Source: Stromatinia cepivora (Eukaryota; Ascomycota; Leotiomycetes; Helotiales; Sclerotiniaceae). Taken from it: a stretch of DNA of 64,000 nt. Shown in pieces: positions 38,262 through 49,901 of the stretch (the stretch's first letter is position 1; each line of letters starts with the position of its first letter). The notes beneath the pieces were generated by a model. That model was not told the DNA's origin and searched no databases. It saw only the letters and a program-made list of their open reading frames with translations. The DNA lies in assembly GCA_014898415.1 (NCBI GenBank), contig RCTD01000017.1:991001-1055000 (forward strand). The letters are read 5' to 3'. Position numbers and translations under genes: made by a program.

Positions 38262-39600
38262 TAGAATTTAAACGAAAGATTTTTATTGATCATTTTATAT
38301 TATTCTAATACTGCTTTAATAAAAATGATATAATTCAGAAATTCAAAATATTATATAGTATAACTATAAGAATCAATATAATCATTAATAATAGAAACCG
38401 AAATTTATATTTTCAAATTCATCAAAATGGAAGTACAATAATTATTAAAAGAGTCTTCCTTATTATCCTTCTTATTTCTATTTCCTTTTTCATCTTTATC
38501 ATTACTATCTATATTCAAAACCCCTTTTCAAAAAAAGATAATTCGAAATCAATATATTGAAATTAGGATTCTTCATTGTACTAAGAAGTAATTCATTGAA
38601 ATTAGAACCTTCTTTTTTACTCAAGAAATTGATCTGAATTGTAAGCAAATAATATATATATATATATACAATATATACAATATTCAAAAAACATTCTGAT
38701 TAATCCCTTCTTTTAATTTCTTTTCAAATTGATCAAATTATCGAATTTATAAGTATTTCAAAGACGAATCGATGTATACTATATTGAAAGATCATTTTTA
38801 TATTAAATTAAAAAAAAGTAATAGAAGTTATTATATATTCTACTCTTTGTAAAATAAATTATAAATGTTATATTATACTTCGAAAGCCTTCTATTTCGGA
38901 AAAAAATCGTTATCTTCGATTACAATTTGTATTAGAATATAAAGATTGAATAAATGGATAATGAAATACTATTTTATAATTAAATGAAATATAAATAGTA
39001 TTAAAAAATCATCGAAAAACCTATATTATATATCAAAAAGATAAAGCTTATGATCCTATATATATAATAGAAAAACCAAGAAAATCTAAAGATTGAATAT
39101 TTTGAAGATACTTTTCAGAAAAGGTAGGAAAAGGTCCTGAAGTATTCTGAAAGAAAGAATAGAGTTTTATCAATACTAAATTGTATCAGATTTGTATAGT
39201 TCTTATTATTTATAAATGAATGAGATTATATTCAGATTATATATTTATACAAAATAAAGCCTTTAATTATATAATTGTTATAATTGTTATAAAACTCTTT
39301 GAGAAAGAGATTCAAATAATAGATTAGACTTTTTATTCCTTTGATCTCAATCTTATTGAGAATATATAAAATTGGATGAAAAATGAATATCAAATTATTA
39401 TTTAAAGGATAATATAAGTTATAATAGACTTAGAATAATTATAAAGAAGATATAAGAAATAATATCAGATAATTATCTAATAGAAATACTTAGATCTATA
39501 AAAGAATATTGTAAAATTGTAATATCATTGAATAGTATATATACGAAATTTTAATTATTCTTGGAATTTTTCTTTATAATATTTTATTCATTTGTTTTCT
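38262..39600. other. AT-rich desert
   Basis: No gene, repeat end or RNA recognised in about 1.3 kb. Short open stretches exist on both strands but lack any recognisable motif. Confidence 0.45.
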
Positions 39601-39716
39601 ATTATATAAATTTTCAATTAGCATAACAATATTATTGGCTAGAACCCTTATATGTAGGGAAAAGTACGGCCGCTTTTTAGTGTGTCTTACAATACTTACT
39701 CCATCAACCTCCGTAG
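39601..39716. repeat. Second scrap of the pogo-type element
   Basis: About 80 bp resemble 38163-38245 (AACAATATTATTGGCTAGAACCC and the GTACGGCCGCTTTTTA segment), directly followed by GTCTTACAATACTTACTCCA and one inverted 21-bp repeat unit that matches 37781-37860 reversed. It marks the left border of the GC-normal island. Confidence 0.55.
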
Positions 39717-39934
39717 ATATTGATAAAAAGTGGGATGGTAAAAAATCGGCTTTTGGCGGGAATACGGTTATCTCCGATCATCCGTGCTAGCGTTTTGTCG
39801 ATTTTCCGGGCTGTACAATATTTTCCGCTGCCACAATTGCCAAGTACCACAACATCTAATGCAATGGAATTTTCATTGCATCGTTCTTGTTCATGTCCGG
39901 AGATTATTGTCGCCTTGAAATGCCTTCGCAAGTG

Positions 39935-39940
39935 TATAAA
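39935..39940 (+). promoter_or_regulatory. Probable TATA box of the SDR gene
   Basis: TATAAA 150 bp upstream of the start codon, followed by a strongly pyrimidine-rich leader (39955-40070), the usual fungal promoter layout. It is the only good candidate in the 5' region. Confidence 0.45.
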
Positions 39941-40089
39941 ATGGCATGCAATTCCCCTCTCTCCTGTTCCCTTCATCATCCACCTCATCTTCGTCATATT
40001 CGAGATCCCAACACTCCCATCTCCTCCCATTTCATCTCAACTTCTTTCAAAGAAAATTTCCAAGTCTCTTCTGAACATCTCGAATTATA

Positions 40090-41241
40090 ATGGCAGGAGA
40101 TCTCATTCTGGTGAGAAACCACAGGCTCCACAGGTCCCAAAGCCGTTTTCACCAACGACAATTACTTACACCTTCATAGATTACGGGCGTTTCTGGCTAT
40201 ATCGGATTCAAGACTCTGATCCTAGCTCTTGAAGCAGGGTTCCCAGTACGTGCGGTCATCCGCAAGGCCGAACAGGCCACAAAACTCCAGTCTCACGCTC
40301 GAGTCGCACCCCACATGGACAACCTACAATGGGTTGTTATTCCCGATCTCTCAGACACCCACTCCTTCGATCCTCACCTCGCTGGTGTCACGGGGATTCT
40401 CCATATCGCCTCCCCTTCTGCCATCGAGGTATTACCCATCTCCGTGCCTGATCGTCACAAAGCTAATCCTTCTTAGTCGGACGACTATGACCGCGACATT
40501 ATCGACCCAGCCTTAAAAGTGACCCTCTCCATCCTCAACGCCGCGCACCGCACTCCATCAATCAAGCGTGTCGTCATCACCTCCTCCGCCGTAACCCTGA
40601 TCTCCTTCGCCTGGATGTTTGGTCCCGCGCCTGCGTCCCCAGACCTCACACTATTTACCGCAGCCGACATCAACTCCAACATTGCCGGTCCCTACGGCAC
40701 GTCAATGGAAGCATACTTCGCATCCAAGACCCTATCCCGCATTGCCACAAGAAAATTCATGGAGGAGGAGAAGCCAGAATTTGAGTTCGTCAACTTGCTG
40801 CCAACAGTAGTATTCGGGCCAGATGAACTGGCTACAAATGCCGCTGAGTTGGTGACGGCCGGGAACTCTCTCGCACTTGGTCCGCTCCTGGATGCCAATA
40901 TCCCGCAGATGGTGGGGGCTACAGTGCACGTTGATGATGCGGCTAGGGCGCATATCGATGCGTTGAAGCCGAGTGTGCAAGGGAACAAAGACTATATTTT
41001 GAGTTCTGATGCACCGGATGGTATTGATTGGGAAGATGCGCAGAACTATGTTAGGAAGTTCTTTCCAGAAGCTGTGGAGAACGGGACATTGAAATTGGGG
41101 GGGAGCCAGATGGCGAGGATCTGGAGGTTGGATACTCGGGAGACGGAGAAAGAGTTTGGGTGGGAGTTCGTATCATTCGAGGAGACGTTGAAAGAGCTTG
41201 TGGGGCAATATTTGAAGTTTGTAGCGGCGGAGAAGAAATGA
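40090..41241 (+). CDS. NAD(P)-dependent epimerase / dihydroflavonol-4-reductase-like protein (extended SDR), 3 exons
   Basis: Exons 40090-40110, 40180-40428 and 40477-41241; introns 40111-40179 (GTGAGA...CATAG) and 40429-40476 (GTATTA...CTTAG), both phase 0. The spliced product is 344 residues, the usual length. The Rossmann motif TGVSGYIG is at residues 9-16, TSSAV with the catalytic Ser at about 126, and the YFASK dyad (Tyr170, Lys174). An LLPTVVFGPD block follows, typical of cinnamoyl-CoA/dihydroflavonol reductase-like SDRs and of yeast Gre2-type ketoreductases. It should reduce a carbonyl using NADPH in the cytosol; the substrate cannot be told. No signal peptide. Base composition is normal, with no RIP-type stops, in contrast to its surroundings. 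No pathway partner adjoins it. Confidence 0.88.
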
Positions 41242-41439
41242 GATTGTGGTACGGTTTGATTTAGCTAGATACCTTGAATCATACTCTTGCAATTGTGTGC
41301 GGACTTTAGAAAACCACTGATGTGTTAACAATAGCTGTAATCATTGGACTGTTCATTATGCTGTTGCGTCCAGTGTTCAGCGATTTCCTCCGAATGTCCA
41401 CTAGCCGCACCTCCACCTACTGTCGGCTCCAACGCCGCT

Positions 41440-41555
41440 CTACCATCTCTATCTCCTTGCAGCCATATGCGTATCGGTATGTGGGAGAACCGTGTCGTTA
41501 CGTTGATAAATCCGGTGTCGCGCACCGCATCAGCCAGCAGTGGGATTGATATCCG
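41440..41555 (-). pseudogene. Possible C-terminal fragment of a SAM-dependent methyltransferase
   Basis: A minus-strand frame reads LLADAVRDTGFINVTTRFSH then IPIRIWL, the pattern near the end of class I methyltransferases (L--AGF--V------PIG-W). It continues without a recognisable ending, and no upstream methyltransferase motif was found. Short and uncertain. It lies 200 bp past the SDR stop on the opposite strand. Confidence 0.25.
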
Positions 41556-41614
41556 ATAGGCTGGACATATAGAGCTATGTAACTGTCAGTCTGTTGAACG
41601 ACGAGCTCTCATCT

Positions 41615-42001
41615 TCATATGTCCCTTCTCGAACGCGGCAATACGAATCTGATTTGCCGAACATGGAGGTGAGACCTCCCCTCCTCCACGCCGCAGTACG
41701 CCGTCACAGCGTGGATCGCCGCGATCCTCCGTTGCAACTCCCCCTCTGGCAACGTCTCAGGCAGGGTCAAGATCGCGTCGATCAGGAGCAGCTGTTCCGG
41801 CGTCATCTGGTCAGATCGCTCCAGTGCGCCGCGCGTGTCCTCGTCGACCACCTTCCCCGAGAGCTGCCGCTCACTATCGATCACCGGTTGCTCCTTCTTG
41901 AAGCAGTCGACAATCTCAACCAGGAGCAGCCTCCGCTGCCGCGCCATCTCGTTTCTAAGGCGCCGACGAGCTTTCTGGTACTTCCCCTCTCCGGACTGCC
42001 T
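41615..42001 (-). pseudogene. Remnant resembling the C-terminal part of fungal FluG/DUF3435-type proteins
   Basis: A GC-rich minus-strand frame, bounded upstream by a TGA near 42001, reads KARRRLRNEMARQRRLLLVE, a helical Arg-rich stretch. It continues with EQPVIDSERQLSGKVVDEDT, RGALERSDQMTPEQLLLIDAI and a TAYCGVEEG end. From memory this resembles the conserved tail of fungal proteins annotated with FluG/DUF3435, a family that includes Starship tyrosine recombinases. Only about 100-130 residues of a protein normally over 600 remain, and no recombinase catalytic residues are present. The assignment is a memory-based resemblance and needs a search. Confidence 0.4.
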
Positions 42002-42384
42002 TCAGGAGTCTGCGCGCTGGGCCAGCTTAACTTAAGTACTCAAAAGTACGCCTCCTACGCGTATATAATGTAGTGGTTAAGTTGGTCTGGGAATGTCATC
42101 TTCATAATCCTAAACAAAAATAAATCTAAGCGCCGATTTTCGCAGTTGGGTGTCCCCGCCAAGCAGGGGGGATGCGGGATCTGAATGACTTAGCTAGGCC
42201 ATAATCATACTAGTGTCCGCGCAAGTGGGTCCAAAAGTTCATTGCGACAGAAGTATTTGTTGGCTGTGTACAAGACCACTTTTTGCTCTAATCGGAGGAT
42301 GTCGGGAAACGGGAATTTTCCGGCAAGGTACACGCAGCCACAAACATCGTAGCCACACGTTTAGCAGCCACAGATTTTATTATA
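42002..42384. other. GC-normal spacer, no gene recognised
   Basis: Mixed-composition sequence between the FluG-like remnant and the left end of the pogo element. A short open stretch at 42213-42491 runs into the transposon end and is judged chance. Confidence 0.45.
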
Positions 42385-42693
42385 CAGAAAAACTTGGCTA
42401 TACCGGATTGGGATATACCGGAATCTTGGATATACCGGAATTTTTTCTCCTTTTTTCCGAAATTTATATAGGAATACCGGAATTTCGATGAAAATCGAAA
42501 TACCGGATTGAATTAATTGAATTCCAATATAAATCTTTATTATTGATCAATATACTATATATTAATAAAGATGAATCTTTGAATATAATAATATTATTAT
42601 TATCATCATTATCGTTATCGAAAAAGCCGAAAAGAATCGATCATTATAACCCTCAAATCAATTCATCAAATCAATAAAAAAAAACTTTAAAAG

Positions 42694-45600
42694 TGTTAAC
42701 TTTTGGTGCAGGAAGTAGTAGTATTGTTGACTATATAGATTGAACTAAGGATCTATATTTCTAGTAGGAGTAGAATTAAGGTTATCCCCAAATATGGTCT
42801 GTACATTATTATGGTCTTGTAATTTCAATTCTAATCCTATGATGGCTTCATTTTCAATACTCTTTTATTGAGGATATCCTATTCGATCCTTTTAGATTAT
42901 TAATCCTAACATTTTCTTAAACCTTTCGAAAGCAATCCTTGTACAAAGTTTTGTCATTCTGTTGGTAATTATATTGTATATATTGATATAATTAGTGGCG
43001 ATTTTCTTCTTTTCTATTAAATCCCTGATGAAATGATAATTGATATCTATATATTTGGATCGTTTATATAAATATAGATTCTTAGTTAAAGCTAAAACGT
43101 TTTAATTATCACCGAGTATCTGAACTGTATCTCCGTTTTTTCCAATGTAACTTGATCTGAATAGGTCTTTAAGCATTTATACAACCCATCTCCCTTGTTT
43201 GATGAATATTACTATTGCAATATATTCTAATTCCGTATTAGAGGTAGCCATAGATATTTGTTTCTTGCTAGCCTACAATATAAAACCTTTGTAGAATATT
43301 ACAACTCTCCCTGAAACATTTTTCCGGTTATATTTGTTATTAACCCAATCTGCATTTATATATACTTTTATTGTATTATCAGGTATATTATATTCTTTAT
43401 AGATGTCAGATTGTACTTTTTTGATCCGAATTATAGCTTCTATTTGATTATTGATCATAGATATTATATCAGATTCTTCAAAGCTATAGTATAATATTTT
43501 ACTAATTTTGCCATAAATTGTGAAAGTCTTTCAATTAAGAATACTATATTTAATCAAATATATATTATTAGATGAATTATATTTCCTATTCGTTATTGAT
43601 ATTCGTTTATATCTATTAATTCATTATTATTGGTTGTTAACCGGAAATGGATATAATTCATTATTGATAGTTTTTTGATTTGATATTATTTATATATAAT
43701 ATTATATTTGATTAGTATAATATCGAGATATTCTTTTTGATTTATAATTAATGTATATGTTTTTTTATTACAAATAATTTTAACATTTAGGATCTTATTA
43801 ATCTCCTTTAGATTCTTGATATTAAAATGGGCTAATAGTTTTTCATCGAATCAAATGATTTACAATGATATATATAATACAATAACGATATTGTTGATAT
43901 ATATCAGTAATATTATATTACAGTCTTTGGATGTATATAGATATGGGTCTGCCAAATTTTGTACAAAATTTATATTTAAAAGCTTTTTCTTTAATAATAA
44001 ACTCTAGTCCTTTTTAGTTTGTTTCAATTTATATAGGTTTCGTAGAGTTTATAATATATATCCCTTTTTGATTTTGATACCTTGGAGTAATTCGAAGTAG
44101 ATTTCTTTTTTCAAGTGCGATTCGGTAAAGGCATTTTTGATATCGAAATATAAGTATTCCAAATTTTCCTTTACGATAATAATTAGGAATAATTTGAATA
44201 TATCTAATTTTATTATTAATACAAATGTTTTATTGTAATCCTTTTCTAATATTTAATTAAACCTTTGAACTATTAATCTTGCTTTGAATTGTTCTACTTT
44301 GTTATTCTTGATTTTAATTATAAATATCTATTTCATTGAAACCAGATTATTTTTTTTAAAAAGTATATATTCTTTCCAAGTATTATTTTGAATCAAGGAT
44401 ATAATTTCCTTTTGGATAGTTTTCTTCCATTTTTTAGTATATTTTCAATTCGATATTGTTTCCTTATAAGTTCTTGATATTTTGATTCCTAAAACTTCTT
44501 TGGCCGGATATGCTACATTTTTTATATTATCTGTATTTATCAACGAAATCATGAAATCTGAAATAATCTTATCTTTGATATAAAGGTTTATCTTATAAAT
44601 AATTGGGATTGTAATTATAATATGTTCTATATTTTTTTGAATTTTAGCTTACATAGATATTATAATCAATGCCTTTATAATCTTGCTTTCCCATTCTTCT
44701 TCAGGATCTTATTCTATATCTCTTTTCCGTTTTTGTATTAGATATCTTAGGGATTCGTTTTTAAGGTCTATTTTATCTTTTTACTCAATTTCAAATGATT
44801 ATGGATTTACTTCGCTTTTTGATTCTATTAAAATAAGCTTATCAACAAAATTTAAAATAATCTTAAATTTTGCTTTTGATATAGATTCAGAGTTTGCAGA
44901 AGTTGACTTTTGGGCTGAACCCTCTAAAATAATGGATTCGATATCTAAAGTATTCTTGAAAGAAGATTCTTGATTTGTTTTCTGGATATTGCCATCTTTA
45001 TCTTCATCGTATATTAGTATTGATATATTTAATTTACCTGGTTTCAATTCGATAATTGGGGTGCTTGGTATAATTACTGAATTCGGTATAATATCTGCTA
45101 AAAAGAATATTTAAAACGAAGGTGATATAGATATTGCATTTGATATTAAAGATAAAAAAAATGTTTTGTTTGCTATTAATCTACTATGAGATTTTCGATC
45201 TAGTTTTATATTCTTTATTCTTTGTAGACTTGATTTACAATTTCTTAATTTAAGATCCAAATCTCTTCCTCAATAAGATTCATCTATAATTATTCTATTT
45301 AATCGAAATATATAACCTAATTCTAAAGAATACACTTTGATATATTTGTTCGTAACTTTTGAGTACCTTAGGAATACACCGATTCTCGAAGTATCCCGCA
45401 ATTTGTTGTATCTCTACCCTTTCGGAATAATCTTGGGATTAATATAAATATAACATTTACTCCCCCAAACTTTGCATATCTTTATATCTGGTACTATACC
45501 TATAAAAACTTTTATAAAAAATCGATCTATTCTATTTATATCAGGATTAATACTAATACAATTCCTGATATAAATATCGTATTCTACAACTTCATCCCAA

Positions 45601-48173
45601 AATTTTAATGGTAATCCAGTTTCTTTTAGTATTGCTTTTATATTTATCTTTGCAATCCTTATATTTCGTTTTGTAGGTTCATTTTGATATAAAGAGGAAA
45701 TTATTATAACTTCGGATCATATGCCTGATAATTATTTACAAATAGCTTATAGAAGTTCCAATATATTATTAATCCTAGCTGTAATGATCTTTTCTTTAAT
45801 AGCTAATTCCATCTCCTTTTTTTAAGTTTTCAATATTTAAATTGCATTATCTTTTTATTTAAATGGTATAATTCAATTTATTTTTGTACAATTGTTAATA
45901 ATTAATATAAAATAACAATTCCCTCGAATCGATTTTGGGAATGATCCTGTAACATTGAAATGTATAAATTCGAGTTTTTTTGATTTGTACAGATTCAATT
46001 GTTTCGGAATACAATTAATCATCTTGATAAGTATACACACTTCGTAAATATCTAATTCAATTGGAACCTTTATCGGCTTGGTTATATTGAATATTTTGTA
46101 TAGATTTTTGATCTTATCTGGACCTAGATAGTTGAATCTTCGATGCCATAATAGGTATCTCTCTTTCTCCTTGAATATTAATTCGTTATCGATACCTTTG
46201 GTACCATCGATTATCTCTGAAGAGAAGCTTTTTTTCTGATCATTTTGATATACACTAGAACAGAAAACTGTATCCTCATATCCTTTGGTCACATATAAAA
46301 TCACGTACATTCCATTTTGCATTCTAGCACGGATGACTTTCTTATTGTCCTTCTTGAAATATATATAATAAAAGTTGAATTCCCCTTGCAACCCTGTTTC
46401 GCAGATCTTTTTTCCTGACAGCAAGTTTACTCCTAACCCTGATACATATAACACATTTGAAAGTAGCATCTTAGAACCATCTTCGTATATCATATCCATT
46501 AGACCCCAATGACGATAATACATCACTCCCCCACCAACCTTTATCCTTTGTTTGGTAATAAATTCTATTGATCTAAATAATGAAGATTGATCAGATATAT
46601 ATAAAGAAACGCCTATATCGGTATACCATTTACTAAAGGAAACTTTACTAATAATTTCCTTTATCAAATTACAATCTTCCTCCATTATATCCTTAATATC
46701 AGAATCTGATTCAAAGATATTATTAATAGGGTATGCTTAATCTTTTTTGTTGAAATGAACCTTCTTCGGATTTGATAATCTTCTTCTTCTTTGATGATAA
46801 AGGTAACTACAAAGGAATTTGCTGGTTTATACTAAATGCGGGTAGTCTCATATATAATGATCTTCTCTTTAATATAGATTGCAAATATTATTTGGGATCT
46901 CGAAATCTGATTTTTAACATCGAAAAGTGTACCTAAATCCTTTTACAATTTGTATTAACTCTGATCCATTCTTAAAACAAAATTTTTTAATTTGTAAATG
47001 CTTGATCTTATCATCAATACTAAAACTGATTTGGATATCCAATATATCCATTATTCCTTGATAATCGATTGAAAGATTACATATTAAAACCAAAAACAGA
47101 ATAATATCTTGATATACTAACCAATAGTTTTCATCTATAACTTCTAATTTCCTTCTATACTCTTTCAATTTGTCCCAAACTTCGATAATAATTATATCGA
47201 GATAAATATTGAATTGGAATTTGAAGTTTTGGATCATCATCATATATATATTGACTATAACTACATTAACTCTGATATATTTTGATTTAAAATATCTCCA
47301 AAATATATATACTATTGAATATTCATTGATAAAGGTTTCATCATTATCATTGAATATTATACAAATATACGATAATATATTCACTTTATCCTTTAAATAT
47401 TCCGATTTCAATTTAATATTGTAATATACATAACCATTGATTTCATAAATAGATACTATATTGGATCCTGCAATCTACATATATTCATCTAATGTTTGAT
47501 CAATTATATAAAACCATCCTTTCCCTTTCAATTATATCTTCGTTTATTTGAACCATCATTCATAATTATTTTGATCGAACTTCGAAGAGTTATTTGATTC
47601 CGATATTGTAAAGGTTTCTTATTGTTTGATAAATATCAAAGATAATCTTCAGATTTTTAAGATGGTTTTAAAAAAGGATATATAATAAATAAATTCAAAA
47701 TAATAAAGAAATATAAAAATAAAATAATAAAAGAATTTGTAAAATTGTATTGTAATATATTTTCTTATAGCTATACAAACTTGCTCTTCACCTTTGCTAT
47801 AATTCTGTATCGGCATTGTACAGATTGTTTTCCGCTCTGACCTATGATATTATAAATTATAAACTATATTATCATATTTCAACTCTACTTCGATAGTATT
47901 ATATAAAAACTTTAATTTTCACTCTATTCCATCTCTACTAGTTATACTAATCCTTTTTCGATTTGCTTTGCTTTCTAATCACTACTATACAATCGGATCT
48001 TATAATCTATTAACTTTTGATACAGAAAATAATAATATTGTTGACTATATAAATTGAATTAAGGATCTATATTTCTAATAGAAGTAGAATTGAGGTTATC
48101 CCCAAATATGGTCTGTGCACCATTGTGATCTTGTGACCTCAATTCTAATCCTATGATGGCCTCATTTCCAACA
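42694..48173 (-). mobile_element. Complete Ty1/Copia element (5,480 bp, 166-bp LTRs), least decayed copy
   Basis: LTRs at 42694-42859 and 48008-48173 (166 bp each), flanked by AAAAG at 42689-42693 and 48174-48178. Minus-strand order: gag 46914-47411; protease and GAG-pre-integrase 45873-46685 (WYTDIGVS at the protease active site, YLLWHRRFNYLGPDKIKNL zinc-region start, NCYFILIINNCTKI entering the integrase core); RT around 43980-44200; RNase H 43273-43458 (INADW, then NRKNVSGRVV). Frames are longer than in the copies at 9244 and 25758, but stops remain and catalytic Asp codons read as Asn in places. It sits inside the pogo element at 42385. Confidence 0.93.
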
Positions 48174-48229
48174 AAAAGTATAATAACAGAACCCTAAATA
48201 CAAGAAAAGAAGATATAATGATATAATAG

Positions 48230-49776
48230 CATAGTATAAAGTTCAATATAATATAGAATTGAAGAAATCGATTATTAGTGATCTTTTAAATACGAAATTC
48301 GAATAACTTGATCAAATAGAATTCATATAATACAAATTAAATCAATATAAGATTCGATTTTCTATATACTTTGTTCTTAAAGAAGCTTTATTTGAATAAC
48401 AAATTCGATACAATCGTCATTTCGATACAGAATCTATTATAGACGATATTTTATATTTAAAAATTATAGAATTCTGGAAAAAGCTTTCTGAATATAAAAA
48501 TAAATCTCTATTATTCGATAAAGGGAAGATTTGGTTAATTAACTTTATTGATAATTTCAAAAGATATAATTCTATATAAGAAAGATATCGATTCGATGAA
48601 GAAACTTCTGTAAATATAAACCTTAAATCAAAAACTATAATGGAAAAGATATAATGTATTGCAGTTTCATATAATACAAATGATATCTACAATTGCAATA
48701 AAACAGAACTTTTTTGGAGAGATAGATTAAATCGTATACTTTCTATATTCGAATTTGCCAACAGAAAGAAGGAAAAAGTTCAATTTACAATATTCTTTAC
48801 TAGCAATTCTATAGATATTTATAAACTCCCTTTATAGATTATTAAAAAAATATATACTTTATAAGCATTTAGAAAATCAGGATTGACAATTCTCGATAGC
48901 TTAGGAATAAAATATCGATCGAATTCGAAGTCCTAAATGAATAATAAAATTTTCGTTGAATATCTTATATAATTCAATAGGATTATAAAGCAGATAAAAA
49001 AGAAAGCTTTGCTTATTATAAACAACTTCTCTATACACAAATTAATTGCCATTACTTTTCTTGAAGCTGGTAAACTATACAATACAAAGATTATATAATT
49101 GTCCTTAAATTCTATATCTAAATTTCAATTTCTCGATCAAGATATTATATAAAATTGGAAGCTCTATTTACAACGACGAGCTGTCAGATTCATAATTGAA
49201 TGCTTTGATAATGATCTGAATTATTCTAAAGAGCTTGATATTCTAAAAATGATTAGATAAAGAATATTAGTTTGGGAAAATGTCAAAACGAGTATTATTT
49301 CGAATTGCTAGGATAAATCACAATACATCAATTTGGAATTGCAACTCTCGATGCTACTGATGATATAACAAAGTTCTGAAGAGATTTTAAAGTCTTTATA
49401 CTTCACTTTAATATAGTTAAAGTATTAAGGCATTATAATTAGTATCCCTAATATACAAGAGTATGTTTTATCTTATTCAAAATATATTATTGAAAACAAC
49501 GACAATCTGGATATTCTAATTGATGATATTATTCAAATTAGAAAGATGATTGAAGAAGATGAAGAAGATGATAGAATAAAGGAAGAGATTAAGCCTTCTA
49601 TTAATGATTTTAAAACTCTTGAAGCTATTCAGATTCTAATTAAATATTAAGAATAGCAAAGTATTCTTGATATGAATCTAATTAAGAGTTTACATAAGAG
49701 AGAATGTAAAGTAGAGTTTAAATTTGATCAAAAGAGAATGCAAGATATTATATTAGATTACTTTAATATAAAATGA
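48230..49776 (+). pseudogene. pogo/Tigger-like DDE transposase remnant
   Basis: Plus-strand reading through stops gives a CENP-B-type HTH block (KEALFE-QIRYNR, IEFWKKLSEYK, INFIDNFKRYN). It is followed by the DDE domain: DIYNCNKTELFW (first Asp as Asn, usual NxDETGLF), ALLIINNFSIHKL (usual LLxDNxxxH) and FQFLDQDII (usual QPLDQGxI). The acidic tail EEDEEDD is near 49550. The start codon is uncertain because the Copia lies just 5' of the HTH. The stop is at 49774. It is the transposase of the element at 42385-49899. Confidence 0.75.
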
Positions 49777-49901
49777 AGTTGATGATTTTGAGCCGTATAA
49801 TGTTGATGCCTTGATGCCTTACTATTTTTATACCGGAATCTTGGATATACCGGATTTGATTGGTCGAAAATCTCAGTCCGGTATAACCAAGTTCTTCTGT
49901 A

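Larger units (their letters stand above)
42385..49899 (+). mobile_element. pogo/Tigger-like DNA transposon (about 2.0 kb without its insert), split by a Copia
   Basis: Inverted termini of about 30 bp: CAGAAAAACTTGGCTATACC at 42385 and its near-complement ending GTTCTTCTG at 49899. TA precedes the left end (42383-42384) and follows the right end (49900-49901). Subterminal copies of ATACCGGA occur about five times on the left and three times on the right. Removing the Copia at 42694-48173 and one AAAAG leaves about 2,030 bp. The plus-strand transposase is at 48230-49776. RIP-type stops mean it is inactive. Confidence 0.8.

Noticed and set aside
1..39600. Mitochondrial or plastid origin because of the very high AT content
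   Set aside because: The sequence is made of nuclear retrotransposons and transposons, and the changes are directional G-to-A/C-to-T decay of recognisable codons.
39704..40030. Minus-strand 108-codon open frame overlapping the SDR promoter
   Set aside because: It lies antisense to the promoter and leader of the spliced SDR gene and shows no recognisable motif.
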